Assembly: GCA_900758165.1 (NCBI GenBank)
Contig: CAAEQN010000114.1
Coordinates: 1 to 64,000 of the forward strand
Direction of reading: 5' to 3'
DNA from: Clostridia bacterium
Lineage (GTDB): Bacteria; Bacillota; Clostridia; TANB77; CAG-508
DNA: 64,000 bases
Shown: positions 9,037-18,128 of the stretch, piece after piece
Layout of the letters: the number at the start of each line of letters is the position of its first letter
Numbering within the stretch: position 1 is the first letter of the stretch
Made by a program: the position numbers and the translations under genes
The notes under the pieces: model-generated
The model's database searches: none
The model's input: only the letters and a program-made list of their open reading frames with translations
What the model was told of the DNA's origin: nothing

Positions 9037-10836
9037 ATGGGAAAAAGTAATGTTAAAAATCAAGAAGATGTAAGAAGAACAGTAAAAAATAATTCAAGTT
9101 CTAAAAGTAGAGTAAATCCAGCACTTATAATAATTGCAATATTAATAATAGTAGGAATTGTTGTATTTGTTATAAATACGCAAAAGCATAAAAAAATTAC
9201 TCCAACAGAAGTTTCTAATTATAATTATTTTGTAACAGAGATTGATGAAAAATATGGAGTAATAGATAAAACAGGTAAAACAATAATAGAACCACAATAT
9301 GAATATATTCAAATTCCTAATCCAGAAAAACCAATATTTGTATGTTTATATGATTATAATGTAGAAACAAGAGAATATAATTCTAAAGTTCTAAATGAAA
9401 GTGGAAAAGAAATACTTACACAATACAGTAAAGTACAAGCAATTCCAAACAATAATACATCTATTAATAATTCATATCAAACTAATATATTAAAATATAA
9501 AGATAATGATAAATTTGGATTAATAAGTGTAGATGGTAAAAAAATAACAAATGCCATTTACGAAAATATAGAAACTCTAGAATATAAAGACGGAATGCTA
9601 AAAATAAAAAAAGATGATAAATATGGAGTAATTGATATAAGTGGAAATGAAATAATAAAACCAGAATATAATTCGATTATTGCAGACGGATATTATGATC
9701 AGAATTCTAAATATGAAAAAGCCGGATATATTATAAACATTAGAACAGATGAAGGATATAGATATGGTTATATAAACTGTAAAGGAAAACAAACTCTAGA
9801 TACAATGTATACAAATATAAAAAGATTAACAGATATAAAAGATGATAGCAATGTATATTTAATAACATATAAGAATGGACAAGCAGGACTTTTAAAAAAT
9901 GGCCAGACAATAATACAAAATGAATATGAGGATATTGAATATGACAGCACATCACAAATGTTATCCCTTCAAAAAAATGCAAAACAAGGATTATACGATT
10001 TATCAGGAAATATGGTTCTGCCAATACAATATGAAGAATTAACATTTGCTGGTAAATATATAAATGCGAAAAAAGATAATAAATTATTAGTATTCGATTT
10101 AGCAGGGGTACTTCAAAATGATGACAGCTATAAAAATGTGATATCAGTAGATGATGGAAAATACAGTATAACAACAAATAGATCAAATTATTATGGAGTA
10201 ATAGATTCAAACAAAGCAGTAGTTATAGAAAATAAATATTCTTATATTGAATATGCTTTTGATAATTACTTTATAGTGTCTCAAAATGGCAAATCAGGAG
10301 TAATTAATACAAATTCAAATGTAGCAATTCCAATAGAGAAAAATGCTGTACAAAATATAAAAGGAACAAACATTATACAAACACTAGATTCAAAAACAAA
10401 TGTATCAGAGATATATAACAAAAAAATGGAAAAAATATCAACACAAAAAGATGCACACATATATATAGAAGATAAATATATAGAAATAATATCTGCAGAT
10501 AATATTGAATATTTTGATTTTGATGGAAATAAAAAAGAAGCAAATCAAATATTTGATAACGAAGTATTTGCAAAAGAGCAAAATGGAAAATGGGGATATG
10601 TTGATAAAAATGGAAATACAGTTTTAGACTTTAAATATGATATGGCTACGAATATAAATAAATATGGTTTTGGAGCAATTAAACAAAATGGAAAATGGGG
10701 AGTAGTAGACAGCAAAGCAAAAATAATAAAAGAACCAGTTTATAAATTAACTAGCTATAAACCAAATTTTATAGGAGAATATTATGAGATTGGAAACAAT
10801 TATCAAATATCATATTATTCAAATGAAATAAAATAA
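9037..10836 (+). CDS. membrane-anchored WG-repeat (KWG) protein
   Basis: 599-residue protein with one N-terminal membrane segment (about residues 28-46) and then a long, probably extracytoplasmic region built from WG/KWG-type repeats. Examples are EKYGVIDKTGKTIIEPQYEY, DKYGVIDISGNEIIKPEYNS, GKWGYVDKNGNTVLDFKYD and GKWGVVDSKAKIIKEPVYK, with about eight to ten copies in varying states of decay. WG repeats form beta-rich scaffolds of unknown ligand. Only 2 bp separate it from the histidine kinase, so it is co-translated with the two-component system and could be its output or its accessory sensor; that role is inference. Confidence 0.85.
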   Translation: MGKSNVKNQEDVRRTVKNNSSSKSRVNPALIIIAILIIVGIVVFVINTQKHKKITPTEVSNYNYFVTEIDEKYGVIDKTGKTIIEPQYEYIQIPNPEKPIFVCLYDYNVETREYNSKVLNESGKEILTQYSKVQAIPNNNTSINNSYQTNILKYKDNDKFGLISVDGKKITNAIYENIETLEYKDGMLKIKKDDKYGVIDISGNEIIKPEYNSIIADGYYDQNSKYEKAGYIINIRTDEGYRYGYINCKGKQTLDTMYTNIKRLTDIKDDSNVYLITYKNGQAGLLKNGQTIIQNEYEDIEYDSTSQMLSLQKNAKQGLYDLSGNMVLPIQYEELTFAGKYINAKKDNKLLVFDLAGVLQNDDSYKNVISVDDGKYSITTNRSNYYGVIDSNKAVVIENKYSYIEYAFDNYFIVSQNGKSGVINTNSNVAIPIEKNAVQNIKGTNIIQTLDSKTNVSEIYNKKMEKISTQKDAHIYIEDKYIEIISADNIEYFDFDGNKKEANQIFDNEVFAKEQNGKWGYVDKNGNTVLDFKYDMATNINKYGFGAIKQNGKWGVVDSKAKIIKEPVYKLTSYKPNFIGEYYEIGNNYQISYYSNEIK

Positions 10837-10857
10837 ATTATAGTAAGGAAGGTAGTA

Positions 10858-12102
10858 ATGCAAAATTCAGAAATAAAAAATAAAGCAATAGAATTAGTAA
10901 ATGATGCAGAATCAAAACTAACAGAACAATTTAAAATAGCAGATGAAATATGCCAATACAATAGCATGAAAGTGTTAAATGCTTTTCAAGAAAATGCTGT
11001 ATCTGCTACAGATTTTTATGGAACTACAGGATATGGATATGATGATATAGGAAGAGAAAAAATAGAAAGAGTATTTTCAAATGTATTACATGCACAAGAC
11101 TGTATAGTAAGAACACAATTCATATCTGGAACACATGCTTTAACTGTTGCACTATTTGCATTTTTAAGACCAGGAGATACAATGCTTAGCATTAATGGAA
11201 AACCATACGATACATTAGATGAAGTAATTGGAATAGAAGAAAATGCAAGTTCATTAAAGTCTTTTGGAATCAAATATGAACAAATAGAATTAATAGACAA
11301 TGACTTTGATTATGAAAAAATACAAGAAAGATTAAAAGCATCAAAAGTTAAATTAATAGAAATTCAAAGGTCAAAGGGGTATGCTATAAGGAAAAGCATA
11401 TCATTAGATAAAATTGAAAAAGTAATAAAAAAGATAAGAGAAGTAGACAAAGATGTAATAATTATGATAGACAATTGTTATTGCGAATTTGTTTCTAAAA
11501 AAGAACCATTAGAAGTAGGAGCAGATATAATAGTAGGATCTCTTATAAAAAATTTAGGGGCAGGAATAGCTCCTAATGGGGCATATATTGCAGGAAAAAA
11601 AGAATTAGTAAAACTTGCAGCAGAGAGATTAACAGTACCTGGAGAAGGTAAAGGAGTAGGCCCTACTTTAGAAATAAATAAACAATTCTTGTTAGGATTG
11701 TTTCTATCTCCTAAAGTAGTAAATGCAAGTGTAAGAACGGCAATATTAACAAGTAAAGTGTTAGAAACTTTAGGCTATGAGGTTGAACCTAAATATAATG
11801 AGCAAAGAGTAGATATTGTTCAAACAATAGTATTTAAAAATAGAGAAAAATTAATAAAATATTGCCAAGGAATACAACAAGGTTCACCTATTGATTCAAA
11901 TGCATTGCCAGAACCTTGTCCTATACCAGGATATAAAGATGAAGTTATAATGGCTTCTGGAAGTTTTACACAAGGTTCTTCTATAGAACTTTCTTGCGAT
12001 GGACCTTTAAGAGAACCATTTATAGGATTTCAACAAGGGGCATTAACTTACGAATATGGCAGATTAGGATTGATTAATGCAATTGCAAAAATGCTAGAAT
12101 AA
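10858..12102 (+). CDS. PLP-dependent methionine gamma-lyase-like protein (aluminium-resistance family, YnbB-like)
   Basis: 414-residue fold-type I PLP enzyme of the family annotated as aluminium resistance protein or methionine gamma-lyase family. The expected Schiff-base lysine is K231 in GSLIKNLGAGIAPNGAY, and the pyridine-binding Asp is D205 in MIDNCYCEF. An upstream SGTHALTVALF segment (91-101) fits the phosphate-binding region. The C-terminal part keeps the family stretches PCPIPGYKDEVIMASGSF and LREPFIGFQQG. Substrate is unproven for the family. The gene lies 21 bp after the WG-repeat gene and 20 bp before the flavoprotein gene. Confidence 0.9.
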   Translation: MQNSEIKNKAIELVNDAESKLTEQFKIADEICQYNSMKVLNAFQENAVSATDFYGTTGYGYDDIGREKIERVFSNVLHAQDCIVRTQFISGTHALTVALFAFLRPGDTMLSINGKPYDTLDEVIGIEENASSLKSFGIKYEQIELIDNDFDYEKIQERLKASKVKLIEIQRSKGYAIRKSISLDKIEKVIKKIREVDKDVIIMIDNCYCEFVSKKEPLEVGADIIVGSLIKNLGAGIAPNGAYIAGKKELVKLAAERLTVPGEGKGVGPTLEINKQFLLGLFLSPKVVNASVRTAILTSKVLETLGYEVEPKYNEQRVDIVQTIVFKNREKLIKYCQGIQQGSPIDSNALPEPCPIPGYKDEVIMASGSFTQGSSIELSCDGPLREPFIGFQQGALTYEYGRLGLINAIAKMLE

Positions 12103-12122
12103 AAATGTAATAATAAAAAGGA

Positions 12123-13394
12123 ATGAAAAAAGTGAAAGTTGTAGTAATTGGTGGTGGACCAGCTGGAATGATGGCTGCTATAACATCAAGTAAAAATGGT
12201 AATGAAGTATATTTATTAGAAAAAAATAAGAATTTAGGAAAGAAACTGCTAATAACAGGAAAAGGTAGATGCAATATTACAAGTAGTTTAGACATAAGAG
12301 ATTTTATATCTAATGTACCAGGAAATGGCAAATTTTTATATAGTGCATTTCAAAATTATACTAATTTAGATATAATAGAATTTCTAAAACAAAACAAAGT
12401 GGCAGTAAAAGAAGAAAGAGGAAACAGAATATTTCCTGCATCAGATAAATCTTTAGATGTATTAAAAGCTTTCGAGAAAGAATTAAATAAACAACATGTA
12501 AAAATAAAATTTGGTGTAAAAGCTGTGGAAATAGAAACTTTAAACAAAAAAGTAAATACAGTTGTTTATGAAGACGAAAACGGTACAACTAAAAAAATAG
12601 TGGCCGATAAAGTAATACTTGCAACAGGCGGAAAAACATATCCACAAACAGGTTCTACTGGAGATGGGTACAACATAGCAAAAAAATTAGGACATACAAT
12701 TACAAAAATAAAGCCATCATTAGTACCGCTAACCACAAAGAAAGAATCCTTAAATATATGTAAAAATTTACAAGGATTAAGCTTAAGAAATGTAAAAATA
12801 AAATTATTAGATGAAACAAAAAATAAAGTAATATATGAAGACTTTGGAGAAATGATGTTTACGCATTTTGGCGTGTCTGGGCCAACAATATTAAGCTCTT
12901 CTGCACATCTATTAAGATATAATAATGTAGAAGAACTTTTAAATAATGGAAAAATAAAACTTATTATAGATTTAAAACCAGCATTAACAATAGAAAAGCT
13001 AGATTCAAGAATACAAAGAGATTTTGAAAAAGAAAAAAACAAGAATTTTAAAAATAGCCTAAACGAGCTATTACCACAAAAATTAATAAATACAATAATA
13101 GAATTGTCAGAAATAAATCCAAACAAACAAGTTAATGAAGTAACAAAAGAAGAAAGAATAAAATTAGTTAAATTATTAAAATGTTTTACAATAAATATAT
13201 CTGGATTTAGACCAATAGAAGAAGGAATTATTACTTCAGGAGGAATAAGCATAAAAGAAATAAATCCAAAAACAATGGAATCTAAAATAATTAAAGGTCT
13301 ATTCTTTGCTGGTGAAATAATAGATGTTGATGCATATACAGGAGGATTTAACTTACAAATAGCATATTCAACAGGTTATACAGCTGGAATGTAG
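12123..13394 (+). CDS. BaiN/HI0933-family FAD-dependent oxidoreductase
   Basis: 423-residue flavoprotein of the HI0933 / BaiN-like family. The FAD-binding dinucleotide fold is at the N-terminus (VVIGGGPAGMMAA, about residues 6-18). The family motif GKGRCNIT follows near residue 45, and DKVILATGGKTYPQTGSTGDG in the middle. The C-terminal FAD contact is FFAGEIIDVDAYTGGFNLQ. Some members reduce bile-acid intermediates, but most have no known substrate, so the general name is safer. The ATG overlaps an AAAGGAATG-type weak ribosome site and is 20 bp from the previous gene. Confidence 0.92.
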   Translation: MKKVKVVVIGGGPAGMMAAITSSKNGNEVYLLEKNKNLGKKLLITGKGRCNITSSLDIRDFISNVPGNGKFLYSAFQNYTNLDIIEFLKQNKVAVKEERGNRIFPASDKSLDVLKAFEKELNKQHVKIKFGVKAVEIETLNKKVNTVVYEDENGTTKKIVADKVILATGGKTYPQTGSTGDGYNIAKKLGHTITKIKPSLVPLTTKKESLNICKNLQGLSLRNVKIKLLDETKNKVIYEDFGEMMFTHFGVSGPTILSSSAHLLRYNNVEELLNNGKIKLIIDLKPALTIEKLDSRIQRDFEKEKNKNFKNSLNELLPQKLINTIIELSEINPNKQVNEVTKEERIKLVKLLKCFTINISGFRPIEEGIITSGGISIKEINPKTMESKIIKGLFFAGEIIDVDAYTGGFNLQIAYSTGYTAGM

Positions 13395-13489
13395 CTTTTA
13401 TAGTTCAGAAAGAAGAAATTAGAGTACACTTAACAAGATAAACAAAAATATGTAATTAAAATTTAATTCTCTAAAGAGAGGAAAGTAAA

Positions 13490-14140
13490 ATGGAAAATAT
13501 GGAATTTTACACTATAGATAGTTCTGCAACAGCTGAAATAATAGAAAAGAAATCAAGATTTATTGCTAATGCATATAATGTTGAAAGTAAAGAAGAAGCA
13601 GAAGAAAAAATTAAACAAATAAAGAAAAAATATTATGATGCAAAACACAATTGTTTTGCATTTAGTATTATAGAAGAAAATAATGTGATATTAAAAAGCA
13701 GTGATGATGCAGAGCCGTCAGGCACAGCAGGAGATCCTATTTTAAATGTGATAAAAAAGAATAATTTAAAAAACATATTAATAGTGGTAACAAGATATTT
13801 TGGAGGGATACTTCTAGGTACGGGAGGATTAACTAGAGCGTATTCAAATGCTGCAAGCAGTGTTATAGAAAAATGTAATATAATAAAGGAAGAAAAAGGA
13901 TTAGAAGCTATAATAGAATTAGATTATTCGGAAAATGATAAATTTAAGTATTATTGTGAAAAAAATAATATTAGAATAACAAATATAGAATATAACGAAA
14001 ATATAAAATATAATATAGAATTAAATGATGAAGAATATAATAAATTAACATTAAAAAATAAAACGAACAATGTAAATTTACTATTCAATGTAAAGAAAAT
14101 AGAAATAATATGTCGAAAATACGTAGAAAAAGCCATATAA
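13490..14140 (+). CDS. YigZ/IMPACT family protein
   Basis: 216-residue protein of the YigZ (IMPACT/UPF0029) family. The N-terminal domain (about 1-125) carries the signature DDAEPSGTAGDPIL and VVTRYFGGILLGTGGL. The C-terminal part (about 135-205) is the small ferredoxin-like domain (DUF1949 type). The molecular role in bacteria is unclear, with regulation of translation or proteolysis proposed. The start is set by an AGAGAGGAAAG ribosome site. Its last 30 codons contain a Spo0A-box-like heptamer (14111-14117). Confidence 0.92.
   Translation: MENMEFYTIDSSATAEIIEKKSRFIANAYNVESKEEAEEKIKQIKKKYYDAKHNCFAFSIIEENNVILKSSDDAEPSGTAGDPILNVIKKNNLKNILIVVTRYFGGILLGTGGLTRAYSNAASSVIEKCNIIKEEKGLEAIIELDYSENDKFKYYCEKNNIRITNIEYNENIKYNIELNDEEYNKLTLKNKTNNVNLLFNVKKIEIICRKYVEKAI
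14111..14117 (+). promoter_or_regulatory. candidate Spo0A box (0A box)
   Basis: TGTCGAA matches the seven-base core of the 0A box exactly. It lies 60 bp upstream of the -35 element of the spo0A promoter, inside the end of the yigZ-like gene, which would suit autoregulation. A single heptamer can occur by chance. Confidence 0.45.
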
Positions 14141-14176
14141 TGTATGGTAAAAACTGGCAAAAAAACCTTAAATCTA

Positions 14177-14226
14177 TTGCAAAAAAATCCAAATGCATAT
14201 ATAATACAAATTGTAAAAAATTTACA
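14177..14226 (+). promoter_or_regulatory. spo0A promoter with adjacent inverted repeat
   Basis: TTGCAA (14177-14182) and a perfect TATAAT (14200-14205) are spaced 17 bp apart, a sigma-A type promoter. Immediately downstream, TGTAAA-AAA-TTTACA (14212-14226) forms a perfect 6-bp inverted repeat across the expected transcription start and could be an operator. Confidence 0.65.
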
Positions 14227-14256
14227 GTATTATAAAGTATAGGGGGGAACGAAAGA

Positions 14257-15075
14257 TTGAAGGAAAAAATAACCGTTTTAATCTCAGATGATAATGTTGA
14301 ATTTGCAACAACATTAACAAACTATTTAGAAAAGGATGAAGACATTCAAATTGTTGGCAGAGCAAAAGATGGTGAGGAGGCATTAACAATAATAGCTGCA
14401 TTAAAACCAGATATTGTACTTTTAGATGTTATAATGCCACACCTAGATGGATTAGGCGTACTAGAGAGACTAGGTAATATGAAGCTAGATTATGAACCAA
14501 TATGCATAATGCTTTCGGCAGTAGGACAAGATAAAATAACCCAAAAAGCAATCGCACTCGGAGCACAATACTATGTAGTAAAACCATTCGATATAAATGT
14601 ATTAATAAAAAGAATAAAAGAAATAAAATATTATCAACCATCAGCAAACAGAAATAGCTTTATAGTAAAAGAAGCTAAAGCTCAATACATCGATATACCA
14701 CAAAGCGAAAAGAAAAATGAAGATAGTTTAGAGGCACTAGTTACAAATGTAATTCATGAAGTAGGAGTACCTGCTCATATTAAAGGCTATCAATATTTGA
14801 GAGAAGCAATAATGATGGTGGTAAATGATATAGACATAATAAATCAAATAACCAAACAATTATATCCAGATATTGCAGAAAAATATCATACAACGCCAAG
14901 TAGAGTAGAACGCGCTATTCGCCATGCAATAGAAGTTGCGTGGGGAAGAGGTCAACCAGATGTAGTAGAAAACATATTTGGCTACACAGTTTCAGCAGCC
15001 AAAGGCAAACCAACAAATAGCGAATTTATAGCAATGATAGCTGACAAATTAAGATTAGAAATAAAAACAGCATAA
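14257..15075 (+). CDS. spo0A: sporulation master regulator Spo0A
   Basis: 272-residue Spo0A. The receiver domain (1-125) has D11-D12, phospho-acceptor D57 in LLDVIMP and K109 in YYVVKPF. The DNA-binding effector domain (about 160-270) has the near-invariant family stretches [36 protein letters not shown] and [19 protein letters not shown]. Phosphorylated Spo0A starts the sporulation programme. The start is a TTG at 14257, chosen for the strong AGGGGGG ribosome site 9 nt upstream and agreement with the family N-terminus. spoIVB, the usual upstream neighbour, is replaced by a YigZ gene. spoIIID lies 104 bp downstream after a strong hairpin. Confidence 0.97.
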   Translation: MKEKITVLISDDNVEFATTLTNYLEKDEDIQIVGRAKDGEEALTIIAALKPDIVLLDVIMPHLDGLGVLERLGNMKLDYEPICIMLSAVGQDKITQKAIALGAQYYVVKPFDINVLIKRIKEIKYYQPSANRNSFIVKEAKAQYIDIPQSEKKNEDSLEALVTNVIHEVGVPAHIKGYQYLREAIMMVVNDIDIINQITKQLYPDIAEKYHTTPSRVERAIRHAIEVAWGRGQPDVVENIFGYTVSAAKGKPTNSEFIAMIADKLRLEIKTA

Positions 15076-15127
15076 AAAATGATTATAGAAAAATAATTGA
15101 AAACAAAAAATAAAAAATCATAATTGC

Positions 15128-15178
15128 CCCTCAATATGAATACAATTAAACAAATGTATTCGTATGGGGGTTTTTCTT
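15128..15178 (+). terminator. intrinsic terminator / hairpin abutting the spoIIID start
   Basis: The left arm (15128-15143) pairs with 15156-15170 through about 15 pairs, with a G-U pair and a small bulge around 15131-15133 and a 12-nt loop. A TTTTTCTTT tract follows and runs to one base before the spoIIID ATG at 15180. The 3' arm is GGGGG (15166-15170), the only Shine-Dalgarno-like sequence for spoIIID, so folding would both end spo0A transcripts and hide that ribosome site. Confidence 0.75.
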
Positions 15179-15179
15179 T

Positions 15180-15431
15180 ATGAAAGGAATATCAATAGAA
15201 GAACGTGCATGTACATTAGCACGCTATATAATAGATTCAAAAGATACAGTTAGAGGAGCGGCTAAAAAATATGGAATTTCTAAATCTACAGTACATAAAG
15301 ATGTATCGGAAAGGCTTTTAAAAATTAATCCAGCTCTTGCTTCAGAAGTAAGAATTATATTAGATGAAAATAAAGCGGAAAGACATATTAGAGGAGGTCA
15401 AGCAACTAAATTAAAATATAGCCATAAATAA
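15180..15431 (+). CDS. spoIIID: mother-cell transcription regulator SpoIIID
   Basis: 83-residue helix-turn-helix protein matching SpoIIID, the sigma-E-dependent regulator that adjusts mother-cell genes and prepares for sigma-K. The N-terminal domain has the recognition helix GISKSTVHKDVSERL (about residues 34-48). The C-terminus carries the family signature RHIRGGQATKLKYSHK. Start and length match clostridial homologues. Its only ribosome-site candidate is the GGGGG that forms the 3' arm of the hairpin at 15128-15170. It is followed by its own terminator. Confidence 0.96.
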   Translation: MKGISIEERACTLARYIIDSKDTVRGAAKKYGISKSTVHKDVSERLLKINPALASEVRIILDENKAERHIRGGQATKLKYSHK

Positions 15432-15444
15432 ATTAGCCTAATAC

Positions 15445-15487
15445 AAAGCTTTTTAGTACAATAGATGTATTAAAAAGCTTTATTTTA
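15445..15487. terminator. intrinsic terminator after spoIIID
   Basis: A 16-pair stem with one G-U pair (15445-15460 with 15466-15481) and a 5-nt loop is followed by TATTTTAG. The A/T arms make it potentially bidirectional. Confidence 0.75.
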
Positions 15488-15548
15488 GTTTAAATATAAA
15501 AAAGAACTTTCTACAAAATGTGACATATAATGTAATAGGTGAAGTAAT

Positions 15549-16358
15549 ATGAAACTAAAAAAAGGTGATATTGTAGGAAGATTGTCTTATAACAAAGATA
15601 TAATTTTTGTTATAAGTAATATAATAAAATTAAAAAATCAAGAAATAGCTATTTTAAAAGGGCTTATTACAAGAATAGAAGCAGATAGTCCAATTAATGA
15701 TTTAGAGCTTATTGATGATAATGAAGTTATTGGCGTACTCAATAAATTTGAAAAAGAATTAGAAATAAGAAAAAACTATTTATCAAATAAAGCAATACAA
15801 CAATCAAAAAGGAAAAACGAATATTATGGAAGGATATTACATTTAGATGGGGATAAAAAGTATAGTGAAAAATCTCAAAGATTTTATAAAAATTTAGGGC
15901 TAGATGTTGTTGTAAAAAACATTCCAGAAAGTAAACAACCTTTCATGATTAGCAGTTTATTAAGCAAATATAATCCAGACATTCTTGTTGTTACAGGACA
16001 TGACGGAATGATTAGAAATGGACATAATTATAATGATATATATAACTATAGAAACTCAAAATATTTTGTAGAGACTGTATTAAGAGCCAGAAGATGGGAG
16101 CAAGGAGCAAATAGAATGGCAATTTTTGCAGGTGCGTGTCAAAGTTATTATGAAGCAATAATGGAAGCGGGCGCAAATTTTGCTTCTTCACCAGCTAGAA
16201 TATTGATAGATTTTAGAGATCCTTTAATAGTCGCAGAAAGAATAGCAAAAACAGATATGAACCGATATGTTACAATAAATGATATAAAAAATGACTTAAG
16301 AGATGGCGAAAATGGAGTAAGTGGAATTGGCTCAATGGGAAAGAAAAAAATTCTATAA
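15549..16358 (+). CDS. yabG: sporulation peptidase YabG
   Basis: 269-residue protein of the YabG family, the sigma-K-dependent cysteine-type protease that trims spore-coat proteins in Bacillus and processes germination proteins such as CspBA and SleC precursors in Clostridioides. Visible family features are the N-terminal KGDIVGRLSYNKDIIFVI, the central DILVVTGHDGMIRNG and FAGACQSYYEAIMEAGANF, which contains the conserved His and Cys expected for catalysis. Length is slightly below the usual 280-290. It stands alone 117 bp after spoIIID, giving a compact spo0A-spoIIID-yabG sporulation block. Confidence 0.93.
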   Translation: MKLKKGDIVGRLSYNKDIIFVISNIIKLKNQEIAILKGLITRIEADSPINDLELIDDNEVIGVLNKFEKELEIRKNYLSNKAIQQSKRKNEYYGRILHLDGDKKYSEKSQRFYKNLGLDVVVKNIPESKQPFMISSLLSKYNPDILVVTGHDGMIRNGHNYNDIYNYRNSKYFVETVLRARRWEQGANRMAIFAGACQSYYEAIMEAGANFASSPARILIDFRDPLIVAERIAKTDMNRYVTINDIKNDLRDGENGVSGIGSMGKKKIL

Positions 16359-16432
16359 AATACAATAAAAAACAATGGACAATAATACTTGGTTATGATA
16401 AAATTAACTAAAATAGGAGGAAATAAAAACTA

Positions 16433-16555
16433 ATGAATTTAAAAGATAAAGAATCAAAAGAATTGATAGAAACATACAATAAAATAGAAACTTTTATTAA
16501 ATTTTTAGAAAAAGAAAAAAACGATGCTAAAAAGCTAGGAGAACCAAATGAATAA
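16433..16555 (+). CDS. 40-residue small protein, unknown
   Basis: A 40-codon open frame (MNLKDKESKELIETYNKIET at its start) with a textbook AGGAGG ribosome site 8-9 nt upstream. The charged, Lys/Glu-rich sequence is predicted to be one long helix. Its stop overlaps the ATG of the next gene by 8 nt, the usual sign of translational coupling, so it is probably a real gene. I do not recognise the family. Confidence 0.65.
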   Translation: MNLKDKESKELIETYNKIETFIKFLEKEKNDAKKLGEPNE

Positions 16556-18125
16556 AATATTAGAAAAAATAGAAAGTGATAAAGAAATTTTATCTACTAT
16601 GCCAAGAAACAACAAGAAAAATATAATGAAATATGCACAAAATGTGGAAAACATGCAAGAAGAATACGAAAAAATACAACAAGAAATATTTAATGAAATG
16701 AATAACAGATATAATGAAATTATATCTGTAAAAGAAAATAAAGAAATTGCTATAGAAAAAAATGAAATTGATGAATTAGAAAAATTATTAGATATAATAA
16801 ATACAGTAAAAACATCTTATGAAAAGATGGGTATAGATAGAAAAATATATAAATTAGGAAAATTTTATAAAGAAAATTTGGAAATTATAAATAAAGAAAT
16901 CTTATCATGTATAAATAAATTTTCTGAAGTAGGATTAGCGTTGTCTGCCTCTGATTTTGATTATAGTATATATGTCAATGAATATATGCAAGAATTTTTT
17001 AAAGAAATAGAAAAAGGAAATATAAATTCAGACTCTATAAAAAGCAAATTTGAAGAAATATACTGGAAATGTCCAGATTTAATTATCCACATAGAATTAA
17101 ATTTAAGATATATATATATTAAAAATCAAAAAGTAATTGATAAATACTATGAAACAAGAAAAGCAGAATTGTTAAAAAACATAAATACAAATGTTGAAGA
17201 AATAGAAAAAAAATATAAAAAGGCAAAAGAGAAACTAGAAAAAGATATAAATGTAGATAAATATTTATTAACACATGCCTTTTTGGATGGAAAACTTAAT
17301 GCTAAAGATTATTCAAATGACCAAATGAAGTTAGAATATCTAAAGGTAATTAAAGCAGAAGATATAAACAATGCTTCAGAGAAACAACAAGAAGAAATTA
17401 ATAAAAATTGTATAAAATTTTTAAACAGTTTATATGAATATAAACAATATTTAAAATTTAAATATATATTCGAAGATATACAAAAAAAATACCAAGAAAT
17501 AGAGCAACATAAAAATGAATATAATACAATAAGAAAAGAAATAGAAGCAAAAGAGAAAAAACTAAAATCTTTAAATTCAAAAATAAATGGAAAAGGACTA
17601 TTTGGAATAAAATCTAAACCTGATAGAAAAGAAAAACAGACTACAGAATATAATTCTATAGTGCTAGAAATAAAAGAATTATATAAAAAAATGGATAACG
17701 CAAAAATATACGCAAAAATTTCAGAGCATTTAACTGCAGAATCAACAATTTATGATGCATTAAAACTAGCTAGTCAATTTAATAATTATTTGGTTGATTG
17801 CATTATAGAAAACAATAAAACTATTACAGATGAAGAAATAGAAAAGTCAATATTGGAATTAAAAGAATTTTTAAGTAATCCTCATAATGTAATTATAAAA
17901 AATATTACTATATTGGAGAATAAAAATATACCAATAATAATTTCTGATAGATACAAATTATTAAATTTTACTATAAATAAAGAAGATATTAATGAAGGAA
18001 ATCTTGACAATATAATTATGATATTAGAAAAAATACAAAATAATTATAATATACAAAAAAGCAAAATAAATTTAGATGAGATGGAATTTATTTGTGAATT
18101 TAAAAAAATACTAGATAAAAAATAA
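16548..18125 (+). CDS. coiled-coil protein of unknown function
   Basis: 525-residue soluble protein, almost entirely charged helix with Lys/Glu heptads and predicted coiled coils at about 20-80, 200-240 and 300-345. No signal peptide, membrane segment or enzymatic motif is seen. It starts inside the 40-residue gene upstream (8-nt overlap) and ends 3 bp before the giant surface protein gene, so the three probably form one transcript. Size and style resemble the unrelated-looking coiled-coil gene at 46229-47803, but I see no clear residue-level match. Function not recognised. Confidence 0.8.
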   Translation: MNKILEKIESDKEILSTMPRNNKKNIMKYAQNVENMQEEYEKIQQEIFNEMNNRYNEIISVKENKEIAIEKNEIDELEKLLDIINTVKTSYEKMGIDRKIYKLGKFYKENLEIINKEILSCINKFSEVGLALSASDFDYSIYVNEYMQEFFKEIEKGNINSDSIKSKFEEIYWKCPDLIIHIELNLRYIYIKNQKVIDKYYETRKAELLKNINTNVEEIEKKYKKAKEKLEKDINVDKYLLTHAFLDGKLNAKDYSNDQMKLEYLKVIKAEDINNASEKQQEEINKNCIKFLNSLYEYKQYLKFKYIFEDIQKKYQEIEQHKNEYNTIRKEIEAKEKKLKSLNSKINGKGLFGIKSKPDRKEKQTTEYNSIVLEIKELYKKMDNAKIYAKISEHLTAESTIYDALKLASQFNNYLVDCIIENNKTITDEEIEKSILELKEFLSNPHNVIIKNITILENKNIPIIISDRYKLLNFTINKEDINEGNLDNIIMILEKIQNNYNIQKSKINLDEMEFICEFKKILDKK

Positions 18126-18128
18126 TAT

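Noticed and set aside
13470..13485. Short CTCT-AA-AGAG pairing that could mask the yigZ-like ribosome site
   Set aside because: Only four to five pairs; not stable enough to claim control.
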